Origin: an uncultured Acidimicrobiales bacterium
GTDB lineage: Bacteria > Actinomycetota > Acidimicrobiia > Acidimicrobiales > SHLQ01
Length of the DNA stretch: 36,104 nt
Direction of reading: 5' to 3'
NCBI GenBank assembly: GCA_938023735.1
Contig: CALJDK010000089.1
Location: 1 to 36,104, forward strand
Below are positions 15,673 through 24,333 of this stretch, piece after piece. A program made the position numbers and the translations under genes. The notes under the pieces were generated by a model, which saw only the letters and a program-made list of their open reading frames with translations, made no database searches and was not told the origin of the DNA. Each line of letters opens with the position of its first letter. Position 1 is the first letter of the stretch.

Positions 15673-16863
15673 GTGGATGTCACCATTGAAAGCTTGCGCG
15701 ACGGCGACGAAGAAGCCGCGCACGCCCTGGCCGAGCAGTCCTTTGGCCCAAGCCGCCCCTACGACCCGGTTGCGGTCTCGCCGCCGAACAGCGACACGGT
15801 GGCTGCCTACCAAGGCGATACTCTGGTCGGCCGACTGAAGGTTCTCGACTCAGCACAGTGGTTTGGCGGCCGGTCTGTTTCGATGGGCGGTATCGGCGGA
15901 GTGGTTGTCGCCCCCGAAGCACGTGGCCAACGAATCGCCCAGCGACTCCTCGACGAGGCGCTGCATCGTATGCACGCCGACGGTCGGGCACTCAGCACCC
16001 TCTACCCCACCACCGCCACGCTGTACCGAAGTCGAGGCTACGAGTTCGCTGGCTCCTACACCGTCCCAGCATTGCGGGTGGCCGACGCCGACCTAGACAG
16101 CGCGGTGCGCGCCGAGCCAATCACATGGGATGACGCTCGGGTCCGAGCGCTCTATAACCGCGTTTCGGTCCGGCGCAACGGGTGGCTCGATCGGACCGAC
16201 TACACGTGGGCGTCAGTCCTCCAGGGATTCCACAAGAAAGATCGGCCCCACTACCTCTACGGGATGTTTCGCGAGGACGATGAGCTGGTCGCAGTCGTGG
16301 GCTACACCTATCAGCCGGTCGCCGACCCCGACCCGGCAGGCGAACTATTCGATATTGACGTACATATGCTGTTTGCCGCCGACGGCGCCGGGTTTGCCGA
16401 CGCACTTTCGTTCCTGGCCCGGAACGGCACAACGGGCCGCCTACTGAAGCTGCTGTATCCCATCGACGAGCTCCGGCTCTCTGTTCGACACGGCCAACGA
16501 GTTCGCTCCGGCGTAACTCTGGCGTGGATGAGCCGTCTTGTCGACGCCCCCGCCGCAATCGCAGCCCGCGGATACCTGCCCGACGTCGACGCCGAGGTGC
16601 ATCTGGCGGTGCACGATCCAACCCTGGTCGCCAACCAAGGGCCACACGTGCTGCGGGTGGCCAATGGGGTGGGATCGCTCGAACCCGGCGGAAGGGCCGA
16701 GGCACACATCGATTGCGGCGACTTCGCATCGCTCTATACGGGTTATGCCGACCCGGGCTTTCTCGCCAACGCTGGACGATTAGCCGGCGCCGAACCCCCC
16801 GACGTCGATGCTCTCCGTCGAGCATTCGCCGGACCGCCACCCACAATCGTCGACTTCTTCTAA
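15673..16863 (+). CDS. Eis-like GNAT N-acetyltransferase with C-terminal sterol-carrier-type domain
   Basis: 396 residues, close to the ~400 of Eis proteins. GTG at 15673 is chosen because the upstream extension runs through the divergent DUF512 gene and its promoter, and because TATTGT lies seven bases before it. The first GNAT domain carries the acetyl-CoA loop VAPEARGQRIAQRLL (about 79-93) and the usual LYPTTATLYRSRGYEFAG segment. A second GNAT-like region follows (about 140-280), then an SCP2-like C-terminal domain (about 290-396). It ends VDFF. In mycobacterial Eis the C-terminal carboxylate takes part in catalysis, and the similar end here fits. The acceptor amine cannot be told from sequence. 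Confidence 0.88.
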   Translation: MDVTIESLRDGDEEAAHALAEQSFGPSRPYDPVAVSPPNSDTVAAYQGDTLVGRLKVLDSAQWFGGRSVSMGGIGGVVVAPEARGQRIAQRLLDEALHRMHADGRALSTLYPTTATLYRSRGYEFAGSYTVPALRVADADLDSAVRAEPITWDDARVRALYNRVSVRRNGWLDRTDYTWASVLQGFHKKDRPHYLYGMFREDDELVAVVGYTYQPVADPDPAGELFDIDVHMLFAADGAGFADALSFLARNGTTGRLLKLLYPIDELRLSVRHGQRVRSGVTLAWMSRLVDAPAAIAARGYLPDVDAEVHLAVHDPTLVANQGPHVLRVANGVGSLEPGGRAEAHIDCGDFASLYTGYADPGFLANAGRLAGAEPPDVDALRRAFAGPPPTIVDFF

Positions 16864-16880
16864 CCAACTCGACCAGACCA

Positions 16881-16936
16881 CCCGAACCGGTACCGCCAGC
16901 GCGGGGCAGGACCCCCAGATCCGGTACTGGTTCGGG
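16881..16936 (+). terminator. Long hairpin between acetyltransferase and ispH
   Basis: CCCGAACCGGTACCG (16881-16895) pairs with CGGTACTGGTTCGGG (16922-16936) with a single G-U, around a 26-base GC-rich loop. There is no T-run after it. It could be a terminator for the acetyltransferase or a regulatory hairpin or operator ahead of ispH, whose predicted -10 starts 30 bases later. Confidence 0.45.
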
Positions 16937-16965
16937 TTTGGGCGGGTTGGGATCGTTCGTGCCGG

Positions 16966-16977
16966 TACTCTGGACCC
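16966..16977 (+). promoter_or_regulatory. Predicted leaderless -10 (TACTCT) of ispH
   Basis: TACTCT (16966-16971), six bases, then GTG at 16978. No Shine-Dalgarno precedes the GTG. Confidence 0.5.
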
Positions 16978-18021
16978 GTGAACGTCGATCGAGTTCTTCT
17001 TGCTGCACCCCGCGGGTTCTGTGCCGGGGTCGAGATGGCCATCAAAGCCCTCGCGTGGATGGTTCGGGCCTTTGAGGCGCCGGTGTACTGCTATCACGAG
17101 ATCGTGCACAACCAACTGGTGGTGCAGCGGTTCGAAGACCTCGGGGTGATCTTTGTCGACGATATCGACGACGTTCCGCCGGGCGCGCCCGTGATGCTGT
17201 CGGCGCACGGTTCGGCGCCCGAAGTAGTGACAGCTGCCGAAGCCGCCGGTGGCTACGTGGTCGATGCGGTCTGCCCGCTGGTGACCAAGGTGCACCACGA
17301 AGTCAAGGTGCGAGCGAAGAAGGGCTACAGCATCGTGTACGTCGGCCATGACGGCCACGAGGAAGCGGTCGGCACCATGGCGGTAGCGCCCGATTCGATT
17401 CACCGGGTCGAGAGCCGCGAAGAAGTCGCCGAGCTTCCGCCGTTCGAACAACCGGTTGCCCTGCTTGCCCAAACCACGCTGAGTCATCGCGACTGGGCAG
17501 ACGTGCTCGACGCCACCAAAGAACGCTTTCCCGATATGTGGATGCCCGGCCGAAGCGATCTCTGCTTCGCCACCACCAACCGGCAATCTGCCCTCATGGA
17601 AATCGCCGCCAAATGCGATGCGGTTGTGGTGATCGGCTCCGCCAACTCATCCAACACAGTTGCCCTTGAGAAGCTCGCAGTCGACGCCGGGTGCGAACGG
17701 GTCTTCCGAGTCAATGATGCCAAGGAGCTGCCTGACGACCTTGAAGGAATCGTGGGCGTCACCGCTGGTGCGTCGGCCCCCGAAGAGCTCGTCGATTCGG
17801 TTATCGAACGCCTTGCCCCCAGCGCTGGTGTCGAGGAGGTTCGCATCACCGATGAAGACGAGTACTTCCCGCCCCCACGCAACCTGCGCGACCTACTTAC
17901 TGCCGTTGACCTGTTTGGCACGTTCGCTTCAGGCGGCTCTAACGCCCACCGGCCGGCCATCAACGACCGTCAATTGGCCGCCAGCGCTGCGCTCTCGGGC
18001 CTCACCAAAGACGGCGTCTAG
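16978..18021 (+). CDS. ispH: 4-hydroxy-3-methylbut-2-enyl diphosphate reductase
   Basis: 347 residues. IspH makes isopentenyl and dimethylallyl diphosphate in the last step of the MEP pathway, using a [4Fe-4S] cluster. The three cluster cysteines are visible: C15 (PRGFCAGV), C99 (DAVCPLV) and C196 (DLCFATTNRQ). The substrate-binding HNQLVV, SAHG, GHxGHEE, TT and GSxNSSN motifs are present, so the enzyme should be active. The start is a GTG immediately before the conserved NVDRVLLAAPRGFC. The last 40 residues after PRNLRDLL are a poorly conserved tail. The gene converges on plsC with a 14-bp gap. Confidence 0.97.
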   Translation: MNVDRVLLAAPRGFCAGVEMAIKALAWMVRAFEAPVYCYHEIVHNQLVVQRFEDLGVIFVDDIDDVPPGAPVMLSAHGSAPEVVTAAEAAGGYVVDAVCPLVTKVHHEVKVRAKKGYSIVYVGHDGHEEAVGTMAVAPDSIHRVESREEVAELPPFEQPVALLAQTTLSHRDWADVLDATKERFPDMWMPGRSDLCFATTNRQSALMEIAAKCDAVVVIGSANSSNTVALEKLAVDAGCERVFRVNDAKELPDDLEGIVGVTAGASAPEELVDSVIERLAPSAGVEEVRITDEDEYFPPPRNLRDLLTAVDLFGTFASGGSNAHRPAINDRQLAASAALSGLTKDGV

Positions 18022-18035
18022 TTCGGCCCGTCGAT

Positions 18036-18776
18036 TTAGGCTGACGCCCGCTGCTGGGCGTCGTCATACAGTGCCTGAATTCGTTCACGAAGAGTATCGG
18101 TGTGTTGACGAACCGCTCGACGGGGCACCCGACCCTTGGTCTGTTCTGGCGGAGGCAACGGCTCGCCGATGACAAACACGAGCTTTCGCGGCCAGACCAT
18201 GTTCTGCCCCTTGGGCATGATGTTGGCCGAGCCCCCGATGCCCACGGGCACGATCGGAACCTGTGCTCGGCCGGCAATGAACGATGGACCATCGTTCATG
18301 TTTTCGGCCTCAACAATGGGACCTTCTCGTCGGGTGCCTTCGGGGAACATCACTAGCACTTCGCCCCGGTCGAGCACCGCTTCAGCCGACTGAATTGCCG
18401 TACGGTCGGCCGTACCCCGCTGCACGGGAAACCCTCCCATCATCGAAAGAAACCATGCGCCGATGCGATTGGTCCACAACGACTCTTTCCCCATATAGCG
18501 AAAGACCTGCCGGTTGATGAGCGCCAGAACCGGCGTGTCGAGGTAGGACCGGTGCACTGGGGAGATAATGAACGGCCCCGATGACGGAAGGTTTTCGCGG
18601 CCATGAATCTCCACCCGGAAATACACCTTCGCCAGCAGGGTAAACGGGTACCACAGCGCCATGTAGCCCGCCCGTTGCATGCGAGTCATCTCGCTACCGA
18701 AGGCATAGCCGGCATCGCCCACGATCTCGCGACGCTTTGAACCCTCGGCCGGCGTCGGTGCCGCCGATTCGGTCAT
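18036..18776 (-). CDS. plsC: 1-acyl-sn-glycerol-3-phosphate acyltransferase family protein (PlsC)
   Basis: 246 residues. The acyltransferase motif HX4D is HRSYLD (75-80) and the glycerophosphate-binding motif is FPEGTRR (144-150), followed by VPIVPVGIGG, the usual order. It should transfer an acyl group to lysophosphatidate at the membrane. A hydrophobic stretch near residues 37-52 may anchor it. The ATG overlaps the end of aroA-cmk by four bases. cmk-plsC neighbours are frequent in bacteria, and their substrates (CMP/CDP and phosphatidate) meet at CDP-diacylglycerol. Whether it is the main PlsC or a side paralogue cannot be told from one window. Confidence 0.9.
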   Translation of the reverse strand: MTESAAPTPAEGSKRREIVGDAGYAFGSEMTRMQRAGYMALWYPFTLLAKVYFRVEIHGRENLPSSGPFIISPVHRSYLDTPVLALINRQVFRYMGKESLWTNRIGAWFLSMMGGFPVQRGTADRTAIQSAEAVLDRGEVLVMFPEGTRREGPIVEAENMNDGPSFIAGRAQVPIVPVGIGGSANIMPKGQNMVWPRKLVFVIGEPLPPPEQTKGRVPRRAVRQHTDTLRERIQALYDDAQQRASA

Positions 18777-20704
18777 GGCCTCACCAGGTCGCCCAGCAGG
18801 TCGACCACATGATCGACGATCTGGTCGACGCTTTGATTGGTGCTGTCGATGACGACCGCATCCGGCGCTTCGGCCAACGGATCGACGGCGCGGCTCGAAT
18901 CAACTTCGTCGCGCCGTTGCAGGTCGGCAACCGCCGCGTCGTAGTCGAAGTCAATCGACTCGGCAGCCCGACGCTTTGCCCGCTCTTCGATTGCCGCCGT
19001 CATGAAGATCTTGAGCGTGGCGTTGGGAAAGACCACGGTGCCCATGTCGCGCCCCTCGGCGACGCCGCCACCCTGGGCCACCATCCACGAGCGCTGTTGG
19101 TTCTTGAGCACGGCCCGCACCCGGGGATTCGCCGCCACGATCGAGACCGCCTTCGAAACTTCAGCGGTGCGAATCACCTGCGTTGCGTCGGCGCCGTCGA
19201 TCAGCACCGTTGAACCGTCGAGCTCGATGCGAAGTACCTTGGTGAGATCACCGACCGCATCCCAGTCGCTTAGGTCGACCTCTCGGGTAATCGCCGAGTG
19301 GGCAACGGCCCGGTACATCGCTCCGGTATCGAGCACGAGAAGACCAAGTCGGTCGGCGATGGCCTTGGCGACCGTCGACTTCCCAGCGCCAGCTGGCCCA
19401 TCGATGACCACGACCAGCGGCTCGCGATCGGGATGGAGGCCATCGAGGGCTCGATAGAAGTTGGGGAACGTCTTTGCTACACAGTCGGGGTTGGCGATTC
19501 TGGTGCCAGGATTCCTTAAGCCGAGGACCGAGAAGGCCATCGCGATGCGATGGTCGTCGTAGGTCTGCACCACCGCCGGCTGAAGCGGTCCGGGGTTGAT
19601 AACCATGCCATTTTCGGTCTCGCTGGCATCGATTCCGACGCGGCGAAGCTCCGTCACCGTGGCCTCGATGCGGTCGGATTCTTTGTTTCGGATAAACCCG
19701 ACGCCGCGGATGGTCGTGGGCGTCGAGGCGTAGGCGGCGACTGCTGCGAGCGTGGGAACGGTATCGGAGAAGTCGCGAAGGTCAGCGTCGACGCCGATGA
19801 GCTGAGACGGGCCGGTGAGCTCGATCCGGTCCGCGTGATGGCGAACGGTTGCCCCCATTTGCGCCAATATCTCGGCGAACTCCATGTCGCCTTGAATCGA
19901 GGTCGACGACAATCCTTCGAGTTGCACGGTGCTCGCCGTAATCGCCGCCGCGGCCAGCATGTACGAAGCCGCCGACGCATCGGGCTCGATGTGGTAGTCG
20001 CACGCCCGATACCCACCGGGCGCAACAACAAATCCGGTACCGGGAACCTCGCTGACCTCGGCGCCAAACGCCCGCATGACCTCGACGGTCATGTCGAGGT
20101 AGGGCGTGGATACCAGCTCGCCAGTGAGCTCGATCGAGAGCCCATTGAGCATTCGGGGAGCGGCCATGAGGAGCGCCGATGCGAACTGGCTCGAGATGTT
20201 GCCAGGAAGCGCAACCTCGCCACCGGTGAGACCGTCGGCGTGCACCACCGCGGGCATCGATTGCGTCGAACTCGGAGTCTCGACCCGAGCGCCAAGAGCC
20301 ACAAGAGCATCGGCGAGATCGCCGATGGGCCGGTCGCGAAGTTGGGCATCACCATCGATGGTGATGGCGCCGGTGCCGGTTACTGCGATGGCCAGCAGAA
20401 ATCGGCCGGTGGTGCCCGACTGATTGGCGTTGAGCGTAAGCGGGCCCTTGATGGGGTCGGCCCCAATGCCAGTTACCGTAATCTCGCCCGCTTCCCAGTC
20501 GGCCTCAACGACCGCGCCGAAGTCGGCGATTGCCCCAGCCATCGCACGGGTGTCATCGGCATCGAGGACGCCAGTAAGGACCGATCGCCCCTCGGCCAAA
20601 CCGGCAATGAGAAGCGCTCGATTAGTAATGCTCTTGGAGCCCGGCACGCGAACCGACGAATCAAAGGGGCTGGTAACAGGGCGGATCAGTCGTGGTCGAC
20701 TCAT
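18773..20704 (-). CDS. aroA-cmk: Fused 3-phosphoshikimate 1-carboxyvinyltransferase / cytidylate kinase
   Basis: 643 residues formed of two complete enzymes. The N-terminal EPSP synthase (about 1-428) has VPGSKSITNRALL, NANQSGTTGRFLL, RNKESDR, DDHRIAMAF and CVAKTFPNF, all core family motifs. The C-terminal cytidylate kinase (about 430-643) has P-loop GPAGAGKS, DTGAMYRA and AEGRDMGTVVFP. The first makes EPSP in the shikimate pathway, the second phosphorylates CMP and dCMP. Both halves look intact, and there is almost no linker (HPDREPLVVVIDG). The ATG overlaps the tyrA stop by one base (TAATG), placing the gene in a tyrA-aroA-cmk-plsC unit. Similar fusions are known in some other bacteria. Confidence 0.97.
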   Translation of the reverse strand: MSRPRLIRPVTSPFDSSVRVPGSKSITNRALLIAGLAEGRSVLTGVLDADDTRAMAGAIADFGAVVEADWEAGEITVTGIGADPIKGPLTLNANQSGTTGRFLLAIAVTGTGAITIDGDAQLRDRPIGDLADALVALGARVETPSSTQSMPAVVHADGLTGGEVALPGNISSQFASALLMAAPRMLNGLSIELTGELVSTPYLDMTVEVMRAFGAEVSEVPGTGFVVAPGGYRACDYHIEPDASAASYMLAAAAITASTVQLEGLSSTSIQGDMEFAEILAQMGATVRHHADRIELTGPSQLIGVDADLRDFSDTVPTLAAVAAYASTPTTIRGVGFIRNKESDRIEATVTELRRVGIDASETENGMVINPGPLQPAVVQTYDDHRIAMAFSVLGLRNPGTRIANPDCVAKTFPNFYRALDGLHPDREPLVVVIDGPAGAGKSTVAKAIADRLGLLVLDTGAMYRAVAHSAITREVDLSDWDAVGDLTKVLRIELDGSTVLIDGADATQVIRTAEVSKAVSIVAANPRVRAVLKNQQRSWMVAQGGGVAEGRDMGTVVFPNATLKIFMTAAIEERAKRRAAESIDFDYDAAVADLQRRDEVDSSRAVDPLAEAPDAVVIDSTNQSVDQIVDHVVDLLGDLVRP

Positions 20705-21804
20705 TACTGGAGCTTCTTCATATGAGGGCGGTACCCGCGGGCGAGCAGGCCGGCGTCGAGGAGCGGCGCGTTGGCAGCAGAAACAACAACGACCAACAAA
20801 CCACGATCGCGTGTGGCGCTGTGCGATATCTCGATGTCATAGACATTGATGTTGAGCTCGCCAGCCAGCGACAGCACCTGCTGAAGCTCGCCCGGCTCAT
20901 CAGCGATCGGCACATGGACTTCGGTGAGTTCGCTGGGGTGGAGCGCCGACGATGGCAGATTCGACCGGGCCGAACGCGCCTCGGTAAGCATCGTGCGCAG
21001 CGCATCGGAGTCGCCCTCGTCGACGACCGAACGGATCTCGCCTAACGACCCGATGAGATCATCGAGCACCGACACGATGGCAGTCTTGTTCGATGCGCAG
21101 ATGTCGATCCACATACCCGGATCCCCCGAAGCGATGCGGGTCATGTCGCGGAAACCACCGGCAGCAAGCCGAAGGAGCGCTCGATGCTCGAGCGACCGGT
21201 CACTTGCCAGCCGCATCAGCGTTGCCGCGGTGAGGTGGGGAACATGGGAGATCATCGCGACCAGTTCGTCGTGGCGTACCGGGTCGATCACCACCACATC
21301 GGCGCCCAAGCTCATCACAACCAAGCGAATCTCGGCCAAGGTATCGTCTTCGGTGGTGGCCGACGGACACAGCACCCAAACCGCGCCGTCGAACAGCCGA
21401 GCATTAGCGCCAGCGAGGCCTGATTGCTCCGACCCCGCCATCGGGTGCCCGGCAATAAATCTTGGGTCGTTAATCGCGTCAGCGATCTCGCCCTTCACGC
21501 TGGCCACATCAGTCACCAGCCCCGACGTCGTCGCCAAGGCGTACTGCACTGCATCGACCGCCGAGCCCGACGGTACGGCCACAAACGTAAGCTCGGCGTC
21601 ACCCAAACCGGCCTCGGCAATGATGTTCTGCTCGAGAGCAGCCTGCACCACGGCGGGATCGTTGTCGTGTCCCACCACCCGCCAGCCAAGCTCTCCGAGC
21701 GAGGCAGCGATCGAGCCGCCGATGAGCCCGAGGCCAATAACACCAGCGGTGCGCTGGTTTTTCGTTGTTGCGGCGGCAGAGCCGACTTCATCGGGAGAAG
21801 GCAC
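20704..21804 (-). CDS. tyrA: Prephenate dehydrogenase with ACT domain
   Basis: 366 residues. A Rossmann domain with GLGLIGG (24-30) binds NAD(P). GHPMAGSEQSG and the HDELVAMISHVPHLTAATL helix are typical TyrA active-site segments. A C-terminal ACT domain (about 292-360: VHVPIADEPGELQQVL) suggests feedback control, probably by tyrosine. The product 4-hydroxyphenylpyruvate leads to tyrosine. The GTG start leaves a 20-residue unconserved N-terminus and follows rluB by 23 bp. No Shine-Dalgarno is visible, so the start may be a few codons further in. It is coupled to aroA by a one-base overlap, grouping two aromatic amino acid steps. Confidence 0.95.
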   Translation of the reverse strand: MPSPDEVGSAAATTKNQRTAGVIGLGLIGGSIAASLGELGWRVVGHDNDPAVVQAALEQNIIAEAGLGDAELTFVAVPSGSAVDAVQYALATTSGLVTDVASVKGEIADAINDPRFIAGHPMAGSEQSGLAGANARLFDGAVWVLCPSATTEDDTLAEIRLVVMSLGADVVVIDPVRHDELVAMISHVPHLTAATLMRLASDRSLEHRALLRLAAGGFRDMTRIASGDPGMWIDICASNKTAIVSVLDDLIGSLGEIRSVVDEGDSDALRTMLTEARSARSNLPSSALHPSELTEVHVPIADEPGELQQVLSLAGELNINVYDIEISHSATRDRGLLVVVVSAANAPLLDAGLLARGYRPHMKKLQ

Positions 21805-21827
21805 GACGACGAATCGTAGTGGCCGAT

Positions 21828-22607
21828 TCAGGCCCTGCCATCACCGGTTTCGCTCGACTCCGCCTTGGCTTCATCGGGTTCCGCTGCCCCGACCGCCTCG
21901 GCCAACGATCTGACCTCTTCGGGCGACAGCTCTCGCCAGTGTCCGGGCTTGAGTTGGCGATCGGTAACCGGACCGATGCGGGTTCGCACCAGTCGTTTCA
22001 CCGGATGCCCAATGGCATCGCACATGCGGCGCACCTGCCGGTTACGCCCCTCATGAATGGTGAGCTTCACCAGGCCTGGAGATTCCATCGAGGCCTGAGC
22101 TGGCGAGGTCACGCCATCGTCGAGTTCGACTCCCTCGCGCAGCATTCGAAGCGATCCCCGACTCGGGTTGCCCTCGACCGCCGCAAGGTACTCCTTCTCG
22201 ATGCCAAACGACGGGTGGGTCAGTCGATGGGTGAGCTCGCCATCGTTGGTGAGAAGCAGGAGGCCTTCGGTTTCGTAGTCGAGTCGGCCTACGGGGAAGA
22301 CTCGTGGTTCGGCGGGGAGCAACTCGACAACCGTGGCCCGGCCTTGCGGGTCGTCGGCGGTCGTGACCACACCAGCGGGCTTGTTCAGGAGGTAGTAGAC
22401 CGCGTCGGGACGTACGGGAATGAGCGCGCCGTCGATCTCGACAACGTCAACGTCGGGGTTCACCCGGTTGCCAAGTTCGGCGACAACACCGTTGACCGTG
22501 ACCCGTTCGTCCGCAATGAGATCCTCGCATGCCCGTCGACTTCCGATTCCGGCTCGGGCAAGGACCTTCTGGAGTCGCTCGCCCTCGGCGTCGGCGGGAC
22601 TCGCCAT
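21828..22607 (-). CDS. rluB: Pseudouridine synthase, RsuA/RluB family
   Basis: 259 residues. An S4 RNA-binding domain (about 9-56: RLQKVLARAGIGSRRACEDLI) is followed by the synthase domain with catalytic Asp110 in GRLDYETEG and the C-terminal GRNRQVRRM motif. It should modify a uridine in ribosomal RNA. The family position next to scpB favours the 23S-type RluB, but RsuA-like specificity cannot be excluded. The C-terminal 25 residues are acidic and poorly conserved. Only one base separates it from the scpB stop, so it is cotranscribed. Confidence 0.95.
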   Translation of the reverse strand: MASPADAEGERLQKVLARAGIGSRRACEDLIADERVTVNGVVAELGNRVNPDVDVVEIDGALIPVRPDAVYYLLNKPAGVVTTADDPQGRATVVELLPAEPRVFPVGRLDYETEGLLLLTNDGELTHRLTHPSFGIEKEYLAAVEGNPSRGSLRMLREGVELDDGVTSPAQASMESPGLVKLTIHEGRNRQVRRMCDAIGHPVKRLVRTRIGPVTDRQLKPGHWRELSPEEVRSLAEAVGAAEPDEAKAESSETGDGRA

Positions 22608-22608
22608 G

Positions 22609-23547
22609 TCAGTCGTGTTCAGAGCGGGCAGCGTCGCGAAGGTCGATCACCACCGCATCGAGGCGGCTTTCGTCCGACGGCTCGCCCTCGGGTGGATCAT
22701 CGGTGTCTGAAGGTTCATCAGCCTCGGCTGACTCAGAAGCCGCAACGGTTTCAGCGGCCTCCCTGGTTTCACCAACATCGGCCGTTTGGTCGCCAGCTTG
22801 GGGAAGCAGTTCGTCGTCGACCGGTTCGGCACTGAGGCTTTGTTCGAGTGCCTCAACCACCTCGGCACCTGGAGCGAAGTCACCCAGTGCCGGAAGTTCG
22901 GAGATCTCCGAAAGCCCGATCCGTTCAAGGAACATGTCGGTAGTGCGGAACAGGACGGCAAGTCCTTCGCCATCTTGGCGTGGCACCTCGTCGATGTAGC
23001 CGCGCTGATGCAGCGTCCGCATGACCGCATCCGCGTTGACACCGCGAATCGCCGCAACCTGGGCTCGCGACAACGGCTGTTTGTAGGCAATGATCGCCAG
23101 TGTCTCAAGCGCCGCAGCAGACAGCCGACTCGACTGACCTTCAAGCGCGAACCGCTCGATGTACGGAGCTAGGTCGGTATGGGTTTGGAACCGGTACCCC
23201 CCAGCCACATTCACCAAAACAAAGCCGCGGTTATCGGCCTCGTACTCTCCAGCAAGTTCTTCGCAGACCTTCACGACGGTGGCCGCGCTAACTTCGGTGA
23301 GCTGAGCCAGCAGCGATGGCGCCACCGGGTTATCGGCGACCAGGATAAGTGCTTCAATAGCTCGACGAATCTCTTCGGGTGCCTCCGGGGCAGCCGCAAC
23401 CGCCTCTGGATCGACGTCGCCGTTCTCGCCTGGCTCCTCGGCCACTTCGGCATCCTCGGATTGTTCAGCCTCTTCGGACTGCCCAGTCTCTTCGGACTCT
23501 TCAGCCTCTTGTGGCTCTTCAGCCTCGGTCACGGGTTCATCCTTCAT
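22609..23547 (-). CDS. scpB: Segregation and condensation protein B with acidic extensions
   Basis: ScpB winged-helix core lies at about residues 52-235 (EIRRAIEALILVADNP, LSAAALETLAIIAYKQPLSRAQV, LFRTTDMFLERIGL). It is flanked by a ~50-residue N-terminal stretch made mostly of Glu/Ala/Ser/Asp and by a ~70-residue acidic C-terminus. ScpB pairs with ScpA as kleisin partner of SMC in chromosome condensation. ATG at 23547 is used; an ATG two codons upstream (23553) is possible. Either way the start lies inside the end of scpA (11 or 17 bp overlap), so translation is coupled. The acidic N-terminal extension is unusually long and probably disordered. Confidence 0.95.
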   Translation of the reverse strand: MKDEPVTEAEEPQEAEESEETGQSEEAEQSEDAEVAEEPGENGDVDPEAVAAAPEAPEEIRRAIEALILVADNPVAPSLLAQLTEVSAATVVKVCEELAGEYEADNRGFVLVNVAGGYRFQTHTDLAPYIERFALEGQSSRLSAAALETLAIIAYKQPLSRAQVAAIRGVNADAVMRTLHQRGYIDEVPRQDGEGLAVLFRTTDMFLERIGLSEISELPALGDFAPGAEVVEALEQSLSAEPVDDELLPQAGDQTADVGETREAAETVAASESAEADEPSDTDDPPEGEPSDESRLDAVVIDLRDAARSEHD

Positions 23548-24307
23548 AATCATCGAATCTCAGGTCATGGGCACGATCGTCGCCGATCCAGCGGATCGTG
23601 ATGTCGCCAAACGTGGTGAGCTGGTCCAGCTCGACCAGATCTTGCTTATACAGCTCCAAGATCGCCAGGAATCGCACCACGATCTCGATGCGGTCGACCA
23701 GCCCCGACGTGAGGTCGCGGAAGCTGAGTTCTCGCTCACGTGGCAACTCGTCAAGCAGTTCGACCACGGCATCGCCCACGGTGACGGTGATCGGATTGAC
23801 ATGGAACAGGTCGACCCGTGGCTCCGGCTTCGGGGTAACGGCGCGAATAAACGCGTTCCGAAGGTCGATCGGCTTGGTGTTGGTGAGCAGGTCTGGGGTG
23901 AGTCCGATGAACGCTTCGTCGAGACCGGTTCGGCGCGGAAACGATCGGCTCGCATCGGCGCTCATCGAGCGAAGCACTTGGGCTGCGTCCTTGAACGTCT
24001 TGCATTCGATCAGGCGTGCGAGCAGCAGGTCGCGCTCTTCCCAAAGCGCCAGCTCATCGTCTAGCTCAAACCGCTCTTCAACGGGGAGAAGGCGGCGACA
24101 CTTGAGCTCAACGAGCGTTGCGGCGATCAGCAGAAACTCGGTGGCGATCTCGAGATCAGTGGTTTCCATCTGTTCGAGCTCGGCCAAATAGGCGTCGACG
24201 ATGTCGGACAACGAGACCTCGTACAACTCCACCTCGTTCTTGAGGATCAGGTGCAGGAGGAGATCGAACGGTCCGGCGAATACTGAGGTTTCAACCTTGA
24301 ACGACAT
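23537..24307 (-). CDS. scpA: Segregation and condensation protein A (kleisin)
   Basis: 256 residues, normal length. The N-terminal SMC-neck-binding region reads FAGPFDLLLHLILKNEVELYEVSLSDI (split: FAGPFDLLLHLI then KNEVELYEVSL), followed by ATEFLLIAATLVELKCRRLLP and a C-terminal winged-helix region with ELxRERELSF and VRFLAILELYKQDLVEL. It bridges SMC heads with ScpB. It is the first gene of the run scpA-scpB-rluB-tyrA-aroA/cmk-plsC. There is no ParA gene before it, unlike in mycobacteria. The ATG follows TAGCTT by nine bases and faces phr across a 69-bp gap. Confidence 0.96.
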   Translation of the reverse strand: MSFKVETSVFAGPFDLLLHLILKNEVELYEVSLSDIVDAYLAELEQMETTDLEIATEFLLIAATLVELKCRRLLPVEERFELDDELALWEERDLLLARLIECKTFKDAAQVLRSMSADASRSFPRRTGLDEAFIGLTPDLLTNTKPIDLRNAFIRAVTPKPEPRVDLFHVNPITVTVGDAVVELLDELPRERELSFRDLTSGLVDRIEIVVRFLAILELYKQDLVELDQLTTFGDITIRWIGDDRAHDLRFDDYEG

Positions 24308-24322
24308 GACTTTACGAAGCTA
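24308..24322 (-). promoter_or_regulatory. Predicted -10 (TAGCTT) of the scpA transcription unit
   Basis: Minus-strand TAGCTT (plus 24317-24322) is followed by nine bases and ATG at 24307, giving a leaderless or almost leaderless transcript for the six-gene run. Confidence 0.45.
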
Positions 24323-24333
24323 ATTCACTTCTC

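Noticed and set aside
19550-20725. A 391-codon plus-strand frame opposite aroA
   Set aside because: Antisense shadow of a clear EPSP synthase; rich in Arg/Gly/His/Asp without motifs.
21765-22835. A 356-codon plus-strand frame opposite rluB and scpB
   Set aside because: Antisense shadow of two conserved genes; no family resemblance and no start signal.
23179-23601. Hydrophobic Leu/Phe-rich plus-strand frame that looks like a small membrane protein
   Set aside because: It is the reverse complement of the Glu/Ser-rich ScpB N-terminus (GAG/GAA read as CTC/TTC).
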